Source: OMOG01 sp041485845 (GTDB lineage: Bacteria; Acidobacteriota; Terriglobia; Bryobacterales; Bryobacteraceae). Taken from it: DNA of 14,966 nt. How positions within the stretch are numbered: position 1 is the first letter of the stretch; every line of letters starts with the position of its first letter. Positions 5,806-12,499 of this stretch are shown here, in pieces. The translations under genes and the position numbers were made by a program. Below the pieces are notes generated by a model. It searched no databases and was not told the origin of the DNA. It saw nothing but the letters and a program-made list of their open reading frames with translations. The DNA lies in the NCBI GenBank assembly GCA_041485845.1, contig JBGPKH010000162.1, forward strand, positions 1 through 14,966, in the 5' to 3' direction.

Positions 5806-7230
5806 TCACCCCTCGAGCAGCGCCATCCGCGCCAGCCACTCCAGGCTCGCCGGAAGCTCCGCCCGAATCCGCTCCGCCGCCGGCGCCCCCGGAACCGCCG
5901 CCAGGTCTTGCACCAACTGCTCATGGTCGCGCGTGCCGTCCATCAGGCACACCAAATGGCGCCCCACTTCATCCAACTTCACCACGTGCTGGCAGGCGCT
6001 GGTGACGTACACCGAGAGCGCCGCCTGATGCCGGACCAGCCGGCTTGCCCGCGGCTTTGCCGTCACCGTTTCCTCGCACGGGAAATCGTAGACGTGCAGA
6101 TCCGCGAAGCCGCCCACGATCAGGCCGTACAGGATGTCCCGCAACGCCGCACGATCGCCGGCATAGGGCACCAACTCCTCGAAGGCCACGGGCAGCGGAT
6201 AAGTGTCGCCCAGGGCGCCCACCACGCGGTTGACCGCCTCGTGAACCGCCGTGATGCGGATACGGCGCAAGCCCTCGATCTTTCCACCCTCCACCGTTCG
6301 GGCGGGAGCCGAAAAGAGAAATCGATCCATAATCTCGGGACCAGGTTGACGCTGCAACGGGATCTCGTCGCGGCACAACAGCGTTTGGCGGAATCTGCGC
6401 ACGCGCAGGAAATCGCGGTACTGCTCGCGTTCGAGCGCGTCGCTCCCCACCCACGCCAGCGAGTTATTCAGGTCGAACATCTCGTGCAGGTCGGCTTCCC
6501 CCAGGTACTGCAAGCCGTGGCGTCCCGCGTGGGCGGCGAAGTCCCGGAAGTACACCGGGTCGTTGAATTCGGCAAGGTCGTCGTGAAACAGACTGCCTTC
6601 GGGGCGTTCCAGCATCGCGCCGATCTCTTGTTCGAGCATCGCATGCCAGCCGCCGGTAGTCCGGCTGTCGCGCAGCAATTGCAGGAACCACCGCGCCTTC
6701 GCCACGCGCTCGCCGGGTTCCGGCTCATTGCGCGTGTGGTAGAACATCATCTCGCGCAGCATCTGGCGGAGGTGCCGCCCCGGATAGACGTTGTAGCTGA
6801 CAAAGGCGATTCCCTGGGGCGCGAGCCGCTCGCGGCACACCGCTATCAGGCGGTCGCGCACATCCGGCGGAACCCAGGAATACACACCGTGCGCCAGAAT
6901 GTAATCGAACTCCCCATACTCCGATCCGATGTCCCGCAGATCGGCCGCCTCGAGCGATATGTTGCCGAGCCCCAGCGCGCCGGCCGTGCCGCATCCCGCA
7001 GCGATGGGCGCAGCCGCCAGGTCGATGCCGGTGAAGCGGCTATCCGGCAGCGCATAGGCCATGGGGATGAGGTTGCTCCCGTCACCGCAGCCGATCTCCA
7101 GTACGCGGCAGCGAGTGACCGGCGCCGGGGACATTCCGTAAAGGACGCCCACGGCCGCCAGGCGGTCGGGATGCGTGGCCAGCCGCGGCAATGTCGTATA
7201 GGGAATCGCGTTGTACGGGTTATCGGGCAT
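5806..7230 (-). CDS. Class I SAM methyltransferase with regulatory domain and PqqD-like C-terminus
   Basis: The 474-residue protein opens with a Rossmann SAM-binding domain: motif I VLEIGCGDGSN (43-53), acidic residue D70 in FTGIDLA, and FDYILAHGVYSWV (108-120). Residues about 213-300 match the methyltransferase regulatory domain (FHDDLAEFNDPVYFRDFAAH, then HGLQYLGEAD). The last 75 residues resemble a PqqD-type winged helix (VKLDEVGRHLVCLMDGTRDH at 417-436), which in other systems binds peptide or protein substrates. Protein or peptide methylation is therefore plausible, but the substrate is unknown. It is the last gene of the DUF2203-CYTH-methyltransferase group, 27 nt after the CYTH stop. 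No strong ribosome site precedes ATG 7230. Confidence 0.85.
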   Translation of the reverse strand: MPDNPYNAIPYTTLPRLATHPDRLAAVGVLYGMSPAPVTRCRVLEIGCGDGSNLIPMAYALPDSRFTGIDLAAAPIAAGCGTAGALGLGNISLEAADLRDIGSEYGEFDYILAHGVYSWVPPDVRDRLIAVCRERLAPQGIAFVSYNVYPGRHLRQMLREMMFYHTRNEPEPGERVAKARWFLQLLRDSRTTGGWHAMLEQEIGAMLERPEGSLFHDDLAEFNDPVYFRDFAAHAGRHGLQYLGEADLHEMFDLNNSLAWVGSDALEREQYRDFLRVRRFRQTLLCRDEIPLQRQPGPEIMDRFLFSAPARTVEGGKIEGLRRIRITAVHEAVNRVVGALGDTYPLPVAFEELVPYAGDRAALRDILYGLIVGGFADLHVYDFPCEETVTAKPRASRLVRHQAALSVYVTSACQHVVKLDEVGRHLVCLMDGTRDHEQLVQDLAAVPGAPAAERIRAELPASLEWLARMALLEG

Positions 7231-7257
7231 GCATCACCATGGCGCTGGAACCGCCCA

Positions 7258-7818
7258 TCAGCCGAACACCATGTTCGATGGCTCCACGCCGCGACGCCGG
7301 CGCCAATCGAGGTACAGACGGGAATAGCTCAGCGTGATGTAGTCCTTCTCCGTGAATCCCAGCCGGCGCGCCGTGCGGTCGATCCAGGCTGGAGACCCCT
7401 CCAGTTCGATAAACACGCCCACCGGAGTTTCATCGATGGTCGCGATCCCCCGGCTGCCGGGCTGCCGAAACTCGGTGCGGTACTTTTCGTACTGAGAGAC
7501 GGGCCCATAACCGAGCCTCTCGAAGATCGCGCCTAAGACCCGCGGATCGGAGATCTCCAGCTCCAGTTCTTCCCTGCTCTTGTGCTTCGATATGAGCGGA
7601 GGCCCCTTGTAGGTGAGTGTTGCCATACCGCCCGCCTGCCGCACGCGCAACAGCCTCGCCCCTTGGCGCAGAGTGTTGCCGGGAGTGTCGTACACCGTAT
7701 TCGTCTCGAACACCCTGTGCCTGGAAACCAGGAAGCCCGCGGCGCGCAGGAGCCGCCGCGCCGTCTTCACATCCGGCGCCGCGAGCTTGATTTCCGTTTC
7801 GTGCGCCCCCAGTGCCAT
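7258..7818 (-). CDS. CYTH-domain protein (class IV adenylate cyclase / thiamine-triphosphatase family)
   Basis: The 186-residue protein is a single CYTH domain, a tunnel fold that binds triphosphorylated substrates and divalent metal. The signature ExExK is ETEIK at residues 7-11. Other conserved tunnel positions are RVR (58-60), K71, ELELE (84-88), KYR (112-114), D129 and ELE (138-140). Family members hydrolyse inorganic triphosphate or thiamine triphosphate, or cyclise ATP; the sequence alone does not separate these. Length and motif set suggest an intact enzyme. It starts 6 nt after the DUF2203 stop and is followed by the methyltransferase, so the three are probably co-transcribed and cytoplasmic. 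No clear Shine-Dalgarno site is visible, which fits translational coupling. Confidence 0.88.
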   Translation of the reverse strand: MALGAHETEIKLAAPDVKTARRLLRAAGFLVSRHRVFETNTVYDTPGNTLRQGARLLRVRQAGGMATLTYKGPPLISKHKSREELELEISDPRVLGAIFERLGYGPVSQYEKYRTEFRQPGSRGIATIDETPVGVFIELEGSPAWIDRTARRLGFTEKDYITLSYSRLYLDWRRRRGVEPSNMVFG

Positions 7819-7824
7819 CGACGT

Positions 7825-8265
7825 TTATTGGGCCCGGTCGCCCCGGTGGTGGTCCAGAAAATCCTGGTCGATGGCTTTGCGCCCGCGAAAGCCTTCGTCC
7901 ACGCCGTGCCAGAAGGCGATGCCGGGCTCGCCGAGCTTCCAGCAAAGGTAGACTTCCACGCCGCGAAACACCGTGGGGAAATCGACCAGACCGATATCCA
8001 GGTCTTTCACCACGCAGCCGAGCTCCTGCACCTCTTCGATCGCGCTGCGCAGGCGCGTGGCGGACGATTCGCGCCGGTTCCGCCTCTCCAGCACCTGGTC
8101 CCGGTCCACTACGATACCGCCCATCAACATCACGCGCTCGCTAAACGACTGGATGGCCTTCTCGCTCTCGTCGTAGGCCGACTTCGCCGCCAGCGCATCG
8201 CGCAGCAGGCGGTCCACTTCCGGGATCAGGTTTTGGGCTTGCGCGAGGGTGAAGCGCTTAGGCAT
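7825..8265 (-). CDS. DUF2203 family protein
   Basis: The 146-residue protein matches DUF2203 throughout. It has FTLAQAQNLIPEVDRLL at the N-terminus, a charged helical middle (ERRNRRESSATRLRSAIEEV), and the family's most conserved block GCVVKDLDIGLVDFPTV followed by EVYLCWKLGEPGIAFWHG and VDEGFRGRKAI. No biochemical role is established for the family. It is probably a cytoplasmic helical protein. It heads a minus-strand group with CYTH and methyltransferase genes and has an extended -10 promoter (8295-8303) about 30 nt upstream. The leader also contains a small CCGCG-CTTC-CGCGG hairpin (8274-8287) and lacks a strong ribosome site. Confidence 0.88.
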   Translation of the reverse strand: MPKRFTLAQAQNLIPEVDRLLRDALAAKSAYDESEKAIQSFSERVMLMGGIVVDRDQVLERRNRRESSATRLRSAIEEVQELGCVVKDLDIGLVDFPTVFRGVEVYLCWKLGEPGIAFWHGVDEGFRGRKAIDQDFLDHHRGDRAQ

Positions 8266-8294
8266 GCTTGCCGCCGCGGAAGCGCGGTCAGTCG

Positions 8295-8303
8295 ATTATA
8301 TCA
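8295..8303 (-). promoter_or_regulatory. Extended -10 promoter for the DUF2203-CYTH-methyltransferase group
   Basis: The minus strand reads TGATATAAT, a perfect TATAAT box with the extended TGn element. Initiation would fall near 8288-8290, about 25 nt before the DUF2203 start. No good -35 hexamer is present, as is usual for extended -10 promoters. The upstream side overlaps the palindrome at 8309-8327. Confidence 0.6.
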
Positions 8304-8308
8304 AGGGA

Positions 8309-8327
8309 GGCAGGTCCCCGACCTGCC
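8309..8327. repeat. Palindrome after ispG (8-bp stem, CCC loop)
   Basis: GGCAGGTC (8309-8316) pairs perfectly with GACCTGCC (8320-8327) around CCC. It begins 4 nt after the ispG stop and lies directly upstream of the next gene's promoter. It could slow or end ispG transcription, though no U-tract follows immediately. It may also be another member of the CAGG/CCTG intergenic palindromes seen at 570-591 and 3962-3992. Confidence 0.5.
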
Positions 8328-8331
8328 GATC

Positions 8332-9549
8332 TCACGCCGCGTAATGTGACGTCACGTACTCATTCAGAATACCGATGAACTCCGCCACGATGCGATCGCC
8401 CTTGAGCGTAGTCATCAACCGCCCATCCACATACACCGGCGCTTTCGGCTCCTCGAACGTGCCGGGCAGCGAGATTCCGATATTCGAGTGCTTCGATTCG
8501 CCCGGCCCGTTCACCACGCAGCCCATCACCGCGACCTTCATCGTCTCCACTCCCGGATGGGCCGGCTTCCACACCGGCATCTGATCGCGCAGGTACGTCT
8601 GGATCTGGTCCGCCATATCCTGGAAGAACGTGCTGGTGGTGCGGCCGCATCCCGGACAGGCGGTCACCTGCGGGGTGAAACTGCGTATACCCAGCGATTG
8701 CAGAATCTGCTGCGACACGAGGACCTCTTCGGTGCGGTCGCCGTTGGGCAGCGGCGTCAGCGAGGCACGGATGGTGTCGCCGATGCCCTCCTGCAGCAGC
8801 GGCGCCAGAGCCGCGGTGGTGGCCACCACGCCCTTGTTTCCCATGCCGGCTTCGGTGAGACCCAGGTGCAGCGCGTAGTCGCACTGCGCCGCCAGCGCGC
8901 GGTACACGTCGATCAGGTCCTGCACGCCGCTCACCTTGGCGCTGAGAATGATCCGGTCGCGCGAAAGCCCATGGCGCTCGGCGGCCTTGGCCGATTCCAC
9001 CGCGCTCACCACAATGGCATCGAGCGTCACCTGGCGCGCGTCTTGGGGCTCCGGCAGCTTGGAATTCTCGTCCATCATGCGGGTGAGCAGGGCGGAATCG
9101 AGCGAGCCCCAGTTCACCCCAATGCGCACCGGCTTGTTATTCTCGATCGCCACCTCGATCATGGCGCGGAAGTTATCGTCGGTCTTGCGGCCGATGTTCA
9201 CGTTGCCGGGATTGATGCGGTACTTGGCCAGCGCGCGGGCGCACTCGGGATACTTCTTGAGAAGGATGTGGCCGTTGTAGTGAAAGTCGCCGATGATCGG
9301 CACGCGCACCCCGAACTGGTCCAGCGTGTCCACGATCTTGGGCACCGCCGCGGCCGCCTGCTCGGTGTTCACGGTGACGCGGACCAGTTCGGAGCCGGCT
9401 CGCGCCAGCGCCATGACCTGGTTGACGGTAGACGGCACGTCCACCGTATCGGTATTGGTCATCGACTGCACGACAATCGGATGATTGCCCCCGACCTTCA
9501 CGCCTCCCACGTCCACCACGACCGCCTTGCGGCGGGGTTTTACAGCCAT
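8332..9549 (-). CDS. ispG: 4-hydroxy-3-methylbut-2-enyl diphosphate synthase (flavodoxin/ferredoxin type)
   Basis: IspG (GcpE) carries out the penultimate step of the MEP isoprenoid pathway, the reductive conversion of MEcPP to HMBPP, using a [4Fe-4S] cluster in the cytoplasm. The 405-residue bacterial two-domain form starts with a TIM-barrel part (VGGVKVGGNHPIVVQSMTNT, then IIGDFHYNG and YRINPGNVNIG). The C-terminal cluster domain has C298 and C301 (CPGCGRT) and C344 with E351 (GCVVNGPGE), the expected three Cys plus Glu ligands. The insert found in plant and some other long forms is absent. ATG 9549 has a strong ribosome site, GGAGGG, 6 nt upstream. An extended -10 element lies at 9574-9582. 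No other MEP gene is in the window. Confidence 0.97.
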   Translation of the reverse strand: MAVKPRRKAVVVDVGGVKVGGNHPIVVQSMTNTDTVDVPSTVNQVMALARAGSELVRVTVNTEQAAAAVPKIVDTLDQFGVRVPIIGDFHYNGHILLKKYPECARALAKYRINPGNVNIGRKTDDNFRAMIEVAIENNKPVRIGVNWGSLDSALLTRMMDENSKLPEPQDARQVTLDAIVVSAVESAKAAERHGLSRDRIILSAKVSGVQDLIDVYRALAAQCDYALHLGLTEAGMGNKGVVATTAALAPLLQEGIGDTIRASLTPLPNGDRTEEVLVSQQILQSLGIRSFTPQVTACPGCGRTTSTFFQDMADQIQTYLRDQMPVWKPAHPGVETMKVAVMGCVVNGPGESKHSNIGISLPGTFEEPKAPVYVDGRLMTTLKGDRIVAEFIGILNEYVTSHYAA

Positions 9550-9555
9550 CCAGTT

Positions 9556-9561
9556 CCCTCC
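9556..9561 (-). promoter_or_regulatory. Ribosome binding site of ispG
   Basis: The minus strand reads GGAGGG, 6 nt before the ispG ATG. It is the clearest Shine-Dalgarno site in the window and confirms the ispG start. Confidence 0.75.
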
Positions 9562-9573
9562 ATCGAGACTTCA

Positions 9574-9582
9574 ATTTTACCA
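9574..9582 (-). promoter_or_regulatory. Extended -10 promoter of ispG
   Basis: The minus strand reads TGGTAAAAT, an extended -10 with five of six bases of TATAAT. Transcription would start near 9567, giving a leader of about 18 nt that includes the ribosome site. The -35 region is not recognisable. It lies in the 64-nt gap after the phosphoesterase gene, so ispG can be transcribed independently. Confidence 0.5.
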
Positions 9583-9613
9583 GTGGGGCGGACCTCCTCG
9601 CAGATTCCCAGGT

Positions 9614-10516
9614 CTACCGGCGGCTGAGAATTCGCAACGTGCGTTTCGGGGAGGCGCCGGCCCCCTCGAGTTCCAGCCGATCGGCATAAACATTCACGAT
9701 CGTGTAAGACGTCTGGTCCCCGGACTCGACCATGCCCGGGAAGGTGACATAGTGGATGCCATTTCGCTCGGCGTATCCGCCCTGGTGGTCGTGACCATTG
9801 AACCACGCCGCCACGGATGGCGCCGAGTCCAGGGTTTCGCGGACGGCTTCGTGGTTCCAGAGCAGGTGCGCCGGCGTGCTCGATTCCGCAAGCACGGGGA
9901 AGTGGCAGAAGACCATGACCCGCTCGCCGCTGTTCGAGGCACGCTTCAAAGAATCCCGGAGCCAGTCCAACTGCCGCTGCCCGATGCCGCCGTTCCAGTC
10001 CGTAGCGTTCGCGGCGCGGATGGCGCGCAGCGATTCGAACATCGCGCGGCCCTGCTCGCGCTCGGGACTGCCCTCCGGGCGTGAGCCGGCAGCTACGCTC
10101 AGGTCCATGCCATCGAGAATCAGGAAGCGCCATCCGCCGAAAGCGAACTCGTAATACGCCGCCGGCATCGCCAGCCGTCGGACGAGCGTATCCCGCGGCA
10201 TGGAGAAATCGTGATTACCGAGTACGTGCCGTTTGGGGGCGGCAAGCTGGTTGTAAAGGGAAAGGATCGGGTCCAGGTCCATCGCGCGGGAATCGATGAG
10301 ATCCCCCAAGTGAATCGCGAATGCGAGATCCTCACGGGCGTTTAGGGCCTCGACCGCCTCCCGCAGTTTGGTCAGCGACTTCCGGTACTCGCGTTTGCCC
10401 GCGGTGGCCTGATCGCCGTACTGAATGTCCGTCAAGACTGCGAACGAGAATCGGAGCCGCGTTTGCTGGCTCGACGCCACCAGAGGCACGAGCAGGAAGT
10501 ACGGCAGGACTCGCAT
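9614..10516 (-). CDS. Exported metallophosphoesterase, ADP-ribose/CDP-alcohol diphosphatase-like
   Basis: The 300-residue protein has a signal peptide (MRVLPYFLLVPLVASSQQ) and a calcineurin-like phosphoesterase fold. Metal motifs are DIQYGD (30-35), GD (71-72), GNHD (100-103), H205 in CHFP and GHDH (241-244). Asp-Ile-Gln in place of the common Asp-x-His, together with NGGIGQ (175-180) and HLLWNHEAV (217-225), point to the Mn-dependent ADP-ribose/CDP-alcohol diphosphatase (ADPRM) group, which cleaves nucleotide diphosphates such as ADP-ribose, CDP-choline and CDP-glycerol. Characterised members are cytosolic, so a periplasmic copy would more likely scavenge nucleotides or lipid headgroup nucleotides; that is inference. 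It ends 64 nt before ispG, which has its own promoter. Confidence 0.85.
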   Translation of the reverse strand: MRVLPYFLLVPLVASSQQTRLRFSFAVLTDIQYGDQATAGKREYRKSLTKLREAVEALNAREDLAFAIHLGDLIDSRAMDLDPILSLYNQLAAPKRHVLGNHDFSMPRDTLVRRLAMPAAYYEFAFGGWRFLILDGMDLSVAAGSRPEGSPEREQGRAMFESLRAIRAANATDWNGGIGQRQLDWLRDSLKRASNSGERVMVFCHFPVLAESSTPAHLLWNHEAVRETLDSAPSVAAWFNGHDHQGGYAERNGIHYVTFPGMVESGDQTSYTIVNVYADRLELEGAGASPKRTLRILSRR

Positions 10517-10579
10517 GCGGCAAGCTTACCAGACACCCGGACATCGCGGAGGTGGCGCGGGAACTCTATCCCCTACGCA

Positions 10580-10696
10580 GTGGACGGCGTGAAGTTAGAA
10601 GACGATGGCGCCAAGGTGACGGTGACCGATGGCAAGAACATCCCCATCGCCGTTTTTGTTTGGGCGGAATTGCAGGGGTACACGGTCGAAGAATAG
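10580..10696 (+). other. Possible small ORF or gene remnant
   Basis: Between the divergently placed phosphoesterase start and the P1 peptidase 3' end, the plus strand reads VDGVKLEDDGAKVTVTDG, then IPIAVFVWAELQGYTVEE, ending at TAG 10694-10696. Its composition looks like a real acidic beta-rich protein and about three quarters of its codons end in G or C, unlike the Arg-rich shadow frames around it. GTG 10580 or 10589 could start it; the frame stays open upstream (NSIPYA), so it may instead be the surviving 3' end of a decayed gene. I do not recognise the family. Confidence 0.3.
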
Positions 10697-10703
10697 AGGG
10701 GCC

Positions 10704-11651
10704 TTACCCCAACCCCGGCACCCCACCCAGGGTCTTCGCCAGCTTGACCGCGCGCAGGATGGCCTCGGCGAGCGCTTCGGCCGCGGCCACGCCGAGCGTG
10801 TTGACGTCCTTTTGGCGATCGCCGAGGGAGAGCGCGAACACCAGGTCGCCATCGCCCATGGTGTTGACGGGATAGATGGTGCGGGCCATGCCGAGGCTGG
10901 CCAACTGCGCCAGTTTGTTGGCCTGCACCTTCGTCAGTCTCGCGTTCGTGGCCACCACCGCCAATGTCGTGTTCCTGGCGCCGAATCCGCCCACCGCGCC
11001 CAGCTTCATCTGTTCTTCGGTATTGGCGAACTCGCGGCTGTCGGCCGCCTGGCGGGCCCCCGCGACGATCTTGCCGGTCGCCGGATCGCGCACGTCGCCG
11101 AATGCGTTGACCGCCACCAGGCTCGAAACCAGAACCCCGCCGGGCAGCGTCACGGTGTACGAGCCGAGCCCCGATTTCATCGCCCGCTGCATGCCGAAGA
11201 GCTTGCCCACGGTGGCGCCGGTGCCCGCGCCCACGCAGCCTTCCTGCACTGCATCCGCCGTCGCCGCCGCCGCTGCGGCTTCTCCCATGGCCAGCGTGGG
11301 ACGCACGTGCGCCTTGCCGATGCCGAGATCGAACAGGATCGCCGCGGGCACAATCGGCACCTTCGCCGGTCCCGTGTCGAAGCCCACGCCGCGGCTCTCC
11401 AGGTATCGGCGCACTCCGGAGGCCGCTTCCAGGCCGAACGCGCTGCCGCCGGCCAGCAGGATGCCGTGCACCTGTGGGGTGACATGTCCGGGATCGAGCG
11501 TGGCGATCTCCTGGGTGCCGCTGGCCGACCCCCGAATATCCACGCCGCCCACCGCGCCCTGCTCGCACAGAATCGCAGTGCAGCCGGTGATCGCCTCGTA
11601 GTCCGAGACGTGCCCGACGCGAATCCCCGGAATGTCCGTGAGGCCCGTCAT
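10704..11651 (-). CDS. P1/S58-family peptidase (DmpA / NylC-type N-terminal nucleophile hydrolase)
   Basis: The 315-residue protein has the DmpA family layout: TDIPGIRVGHVSD at the N-terminus, HGILLAGGSAFGLEAASGV (62-80), the Gly-rich VGAGTGATVGKLFG (140-153), and the autoprocessing region GGFGARNTTLAVVATNARL (221-239). These enzymes are made as one chain, cut themselves, and use the new N-terminal Ser or Thr to hydrolyse N-terminal amides. Here Asn227-Thr228 matches the Asn/Thr cut known for the nylon-oligomer hydrolase NylC, rather than the Ser of DmpA/BapA. There is no signal peptide, so it is probably cytoplasmic. The substrate could be D-amino-acid amides, beta-peptides or cyclic amides. 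I chose ATG 11651 because it opens family homology directly; a longer frame would run through the 7-bp repeats and antisense to mlaE. Confidence 0.9.
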   Translation of the reverse strand: MTGLTDIPGIRVGHVSDYEAITGCTAILCEQGAVGGVDIRGSASGTQEIATLDPGHVTPQVHGILLAGGSAFGLEAASGVRRYLESRGVGFDTGPAKVPIVPAAILFDLGIGKAHVRPTLAMGEAAAAAATADAVQEGCVGAGTGATVGKLFGMQRAMKSGLGSYTVTLPGGVLVSSLVAVNAFGDVRDPATGKIVAGARQAADSREFANTEEQMKLGAVGGFGARNTTLAVVATNARLTKVQANKLAQLASLGMARTIYPVNTMGDGDLVFALSLGDRQKDVNTLGVAAAEALAEAILRAVKLAKTLGGVPGLG

Positions 11652-11653
11652 TC

Positions 11654-11674
11654 TGACTTCTGACTCCTGACTCC
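11654..11674. repeat. Heptanucleotide tandem repeat TGACTYC x3
   Basis: Three adjacent 7-mers (TGACTTC, TGACTCC, TGACTCC) occupy the leader of the P1 peptidase; on its coding strand they read GGAGTCA-GGAGTCA-GAAGTCA. Heptamer repeats of this kind are known as short tandem repeats in some bacterial genomes. It lies in the 75-bp gap between divergent genes, so it could affect either promoter, but I see no direct evidence of that. Confidence 0.6.
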
Positions 11675-11726
11675 TGGCTTCTCTCTCCTTCCAGTATGGT
11701 AGCATCGAGTTTCGGGGACCGACCCA

Positions 11727-12494
11727 TTGCTGGATCTGCTGAAAGAGCCTGTTCTCGCGGTTCAGGAGTTCCTCTTGCTCGCAGGACGGGCCTTCCGGAA
11801 CTTCGTCCGCAGACCGCACTACTGGGATGACGTCTTCCTCCAGATGGACTTGATCGGGGTCGGCAGCTTGATCATCTGCGCCTTCGTCGGATTCTTCGCC
11901 GGTGTCGTCATGGCCATGCAGTTGTCCCGCGCCCTCTCGCAGTACGGCCAGGTGGGAAAGACGGGGACGCTGGTTTCGCTCACCCTGGCGCGCGAGCTGG
12001 GTCCCGTGCTCACGGCGCTGATGGTGGCCGGGCGCAATGCTTCGGGCATGGCCAGCGAGCTCGGCTCCATGAAGGTGACCGAGCAGATCGATGCCATGCG
12101 GGCGCTGGGCACCGATCCCATTCAGAAGCTGGTTACGCCGCGTCTCATCGCCACCTCCGCTATGCTCCCGATGCTCACCGTGATCGCCGATTTCGTCGGC
12201 ATGTTCGGCGGGTTCATTATCGCGGTTTCGGTCCTCGGGCTCAGCGCCAAACAATACTGGACCACGGTGTGGCAGGCGCTGGCATGGAACGACATTGTGC
12301 AGGGCGTGGTGCTGAAACCCCTGCTCTTCGGCGTTACCATCTCACTGATCGGCTGCTTCTACGGCCTGCGCACCACCGGCGGCACCCAGGGAGTCGGCCG
12401 CGCTACCACCCAGGCCATGGTGACGGCCTCTATGCTCATCTTCGTGCTGGACGCGCTGGTCACGAAGATCATCCTGTGGTTCCTCCAGACCTGA
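11727..12494 (+). CDS. mlaE: MlaE-type ABC transporter permease
   Basis: The 255-residue inner-membrane protein is the permease of an MCE-type lipid transporter, which moves phospholipids or other lipids between inner and outer membranes. It has an N-terminal amphipathic part, then hydrophobic segments at about 46-66, 91-101, 139-172, 197-213 and 232-253. Between them is the family's conserved cytoplasmic coupling region (RELGPVLTALMVAGRNASG, then MASELGSMKVTEQIDAMRAL). The C-terminal motif GLRTTGGTQGVGRATTQAMV (213-232) is also typical. The frame has no ATG or GTG at its start: TTG 11727, with GGGGA 8 nt upstream, is the best choice. A TATGGT hexamer at 11694-11699 may be a -10 box. The ATPase gene follows after 5 nt. 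Confidence 0.93.
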   Translation: MLDLLKEPVLAVQEFLLLAGRAFRNFVRRPHYWDDVFLQMDLIGVGSLIICAFVGFFAGVVMAMQLSRALSQYGQVGKTGTLVSLTLARELGPVLTALMVAGRNASGMASELGSMKVTEQIDAMRALGTDPIQKLVTPRLIATSAMLPMLTVIADFVGMFGGFIIAVSVLGLSAKQYWTTVWQALAWNDIVQGVVLKPLLFGVTISLIGCFYGLRTTGGTQGVGRATTQAMVTASMLIFVLDALVTKIILWFLQT

Positions 12495-12499
12495 TCGCC

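Noticed and set aside
5551..7536. Very long plus-strand open frame opposite the methyltransferase and CYTH genes
   Set aside because: Its Arg/His/Gln-rich composition is typical of an antisense frame, whereas both minus-strand genes carry full family motifs.
8274..8287. Five-bp hairpin in the DUF2203 leader as a regulatory element
   Set aside because: A 5-bp GC stem is common by chance at this base composition, and no known riboswitch features are visible.
11652..12254. Long minus-strand extension upstream of the P1 peptidase
   Set aside because: It runs antisense to the well-conserved mlaE gene and through heptamer repeats; the peptidase family sequence begins at ATG 11651.
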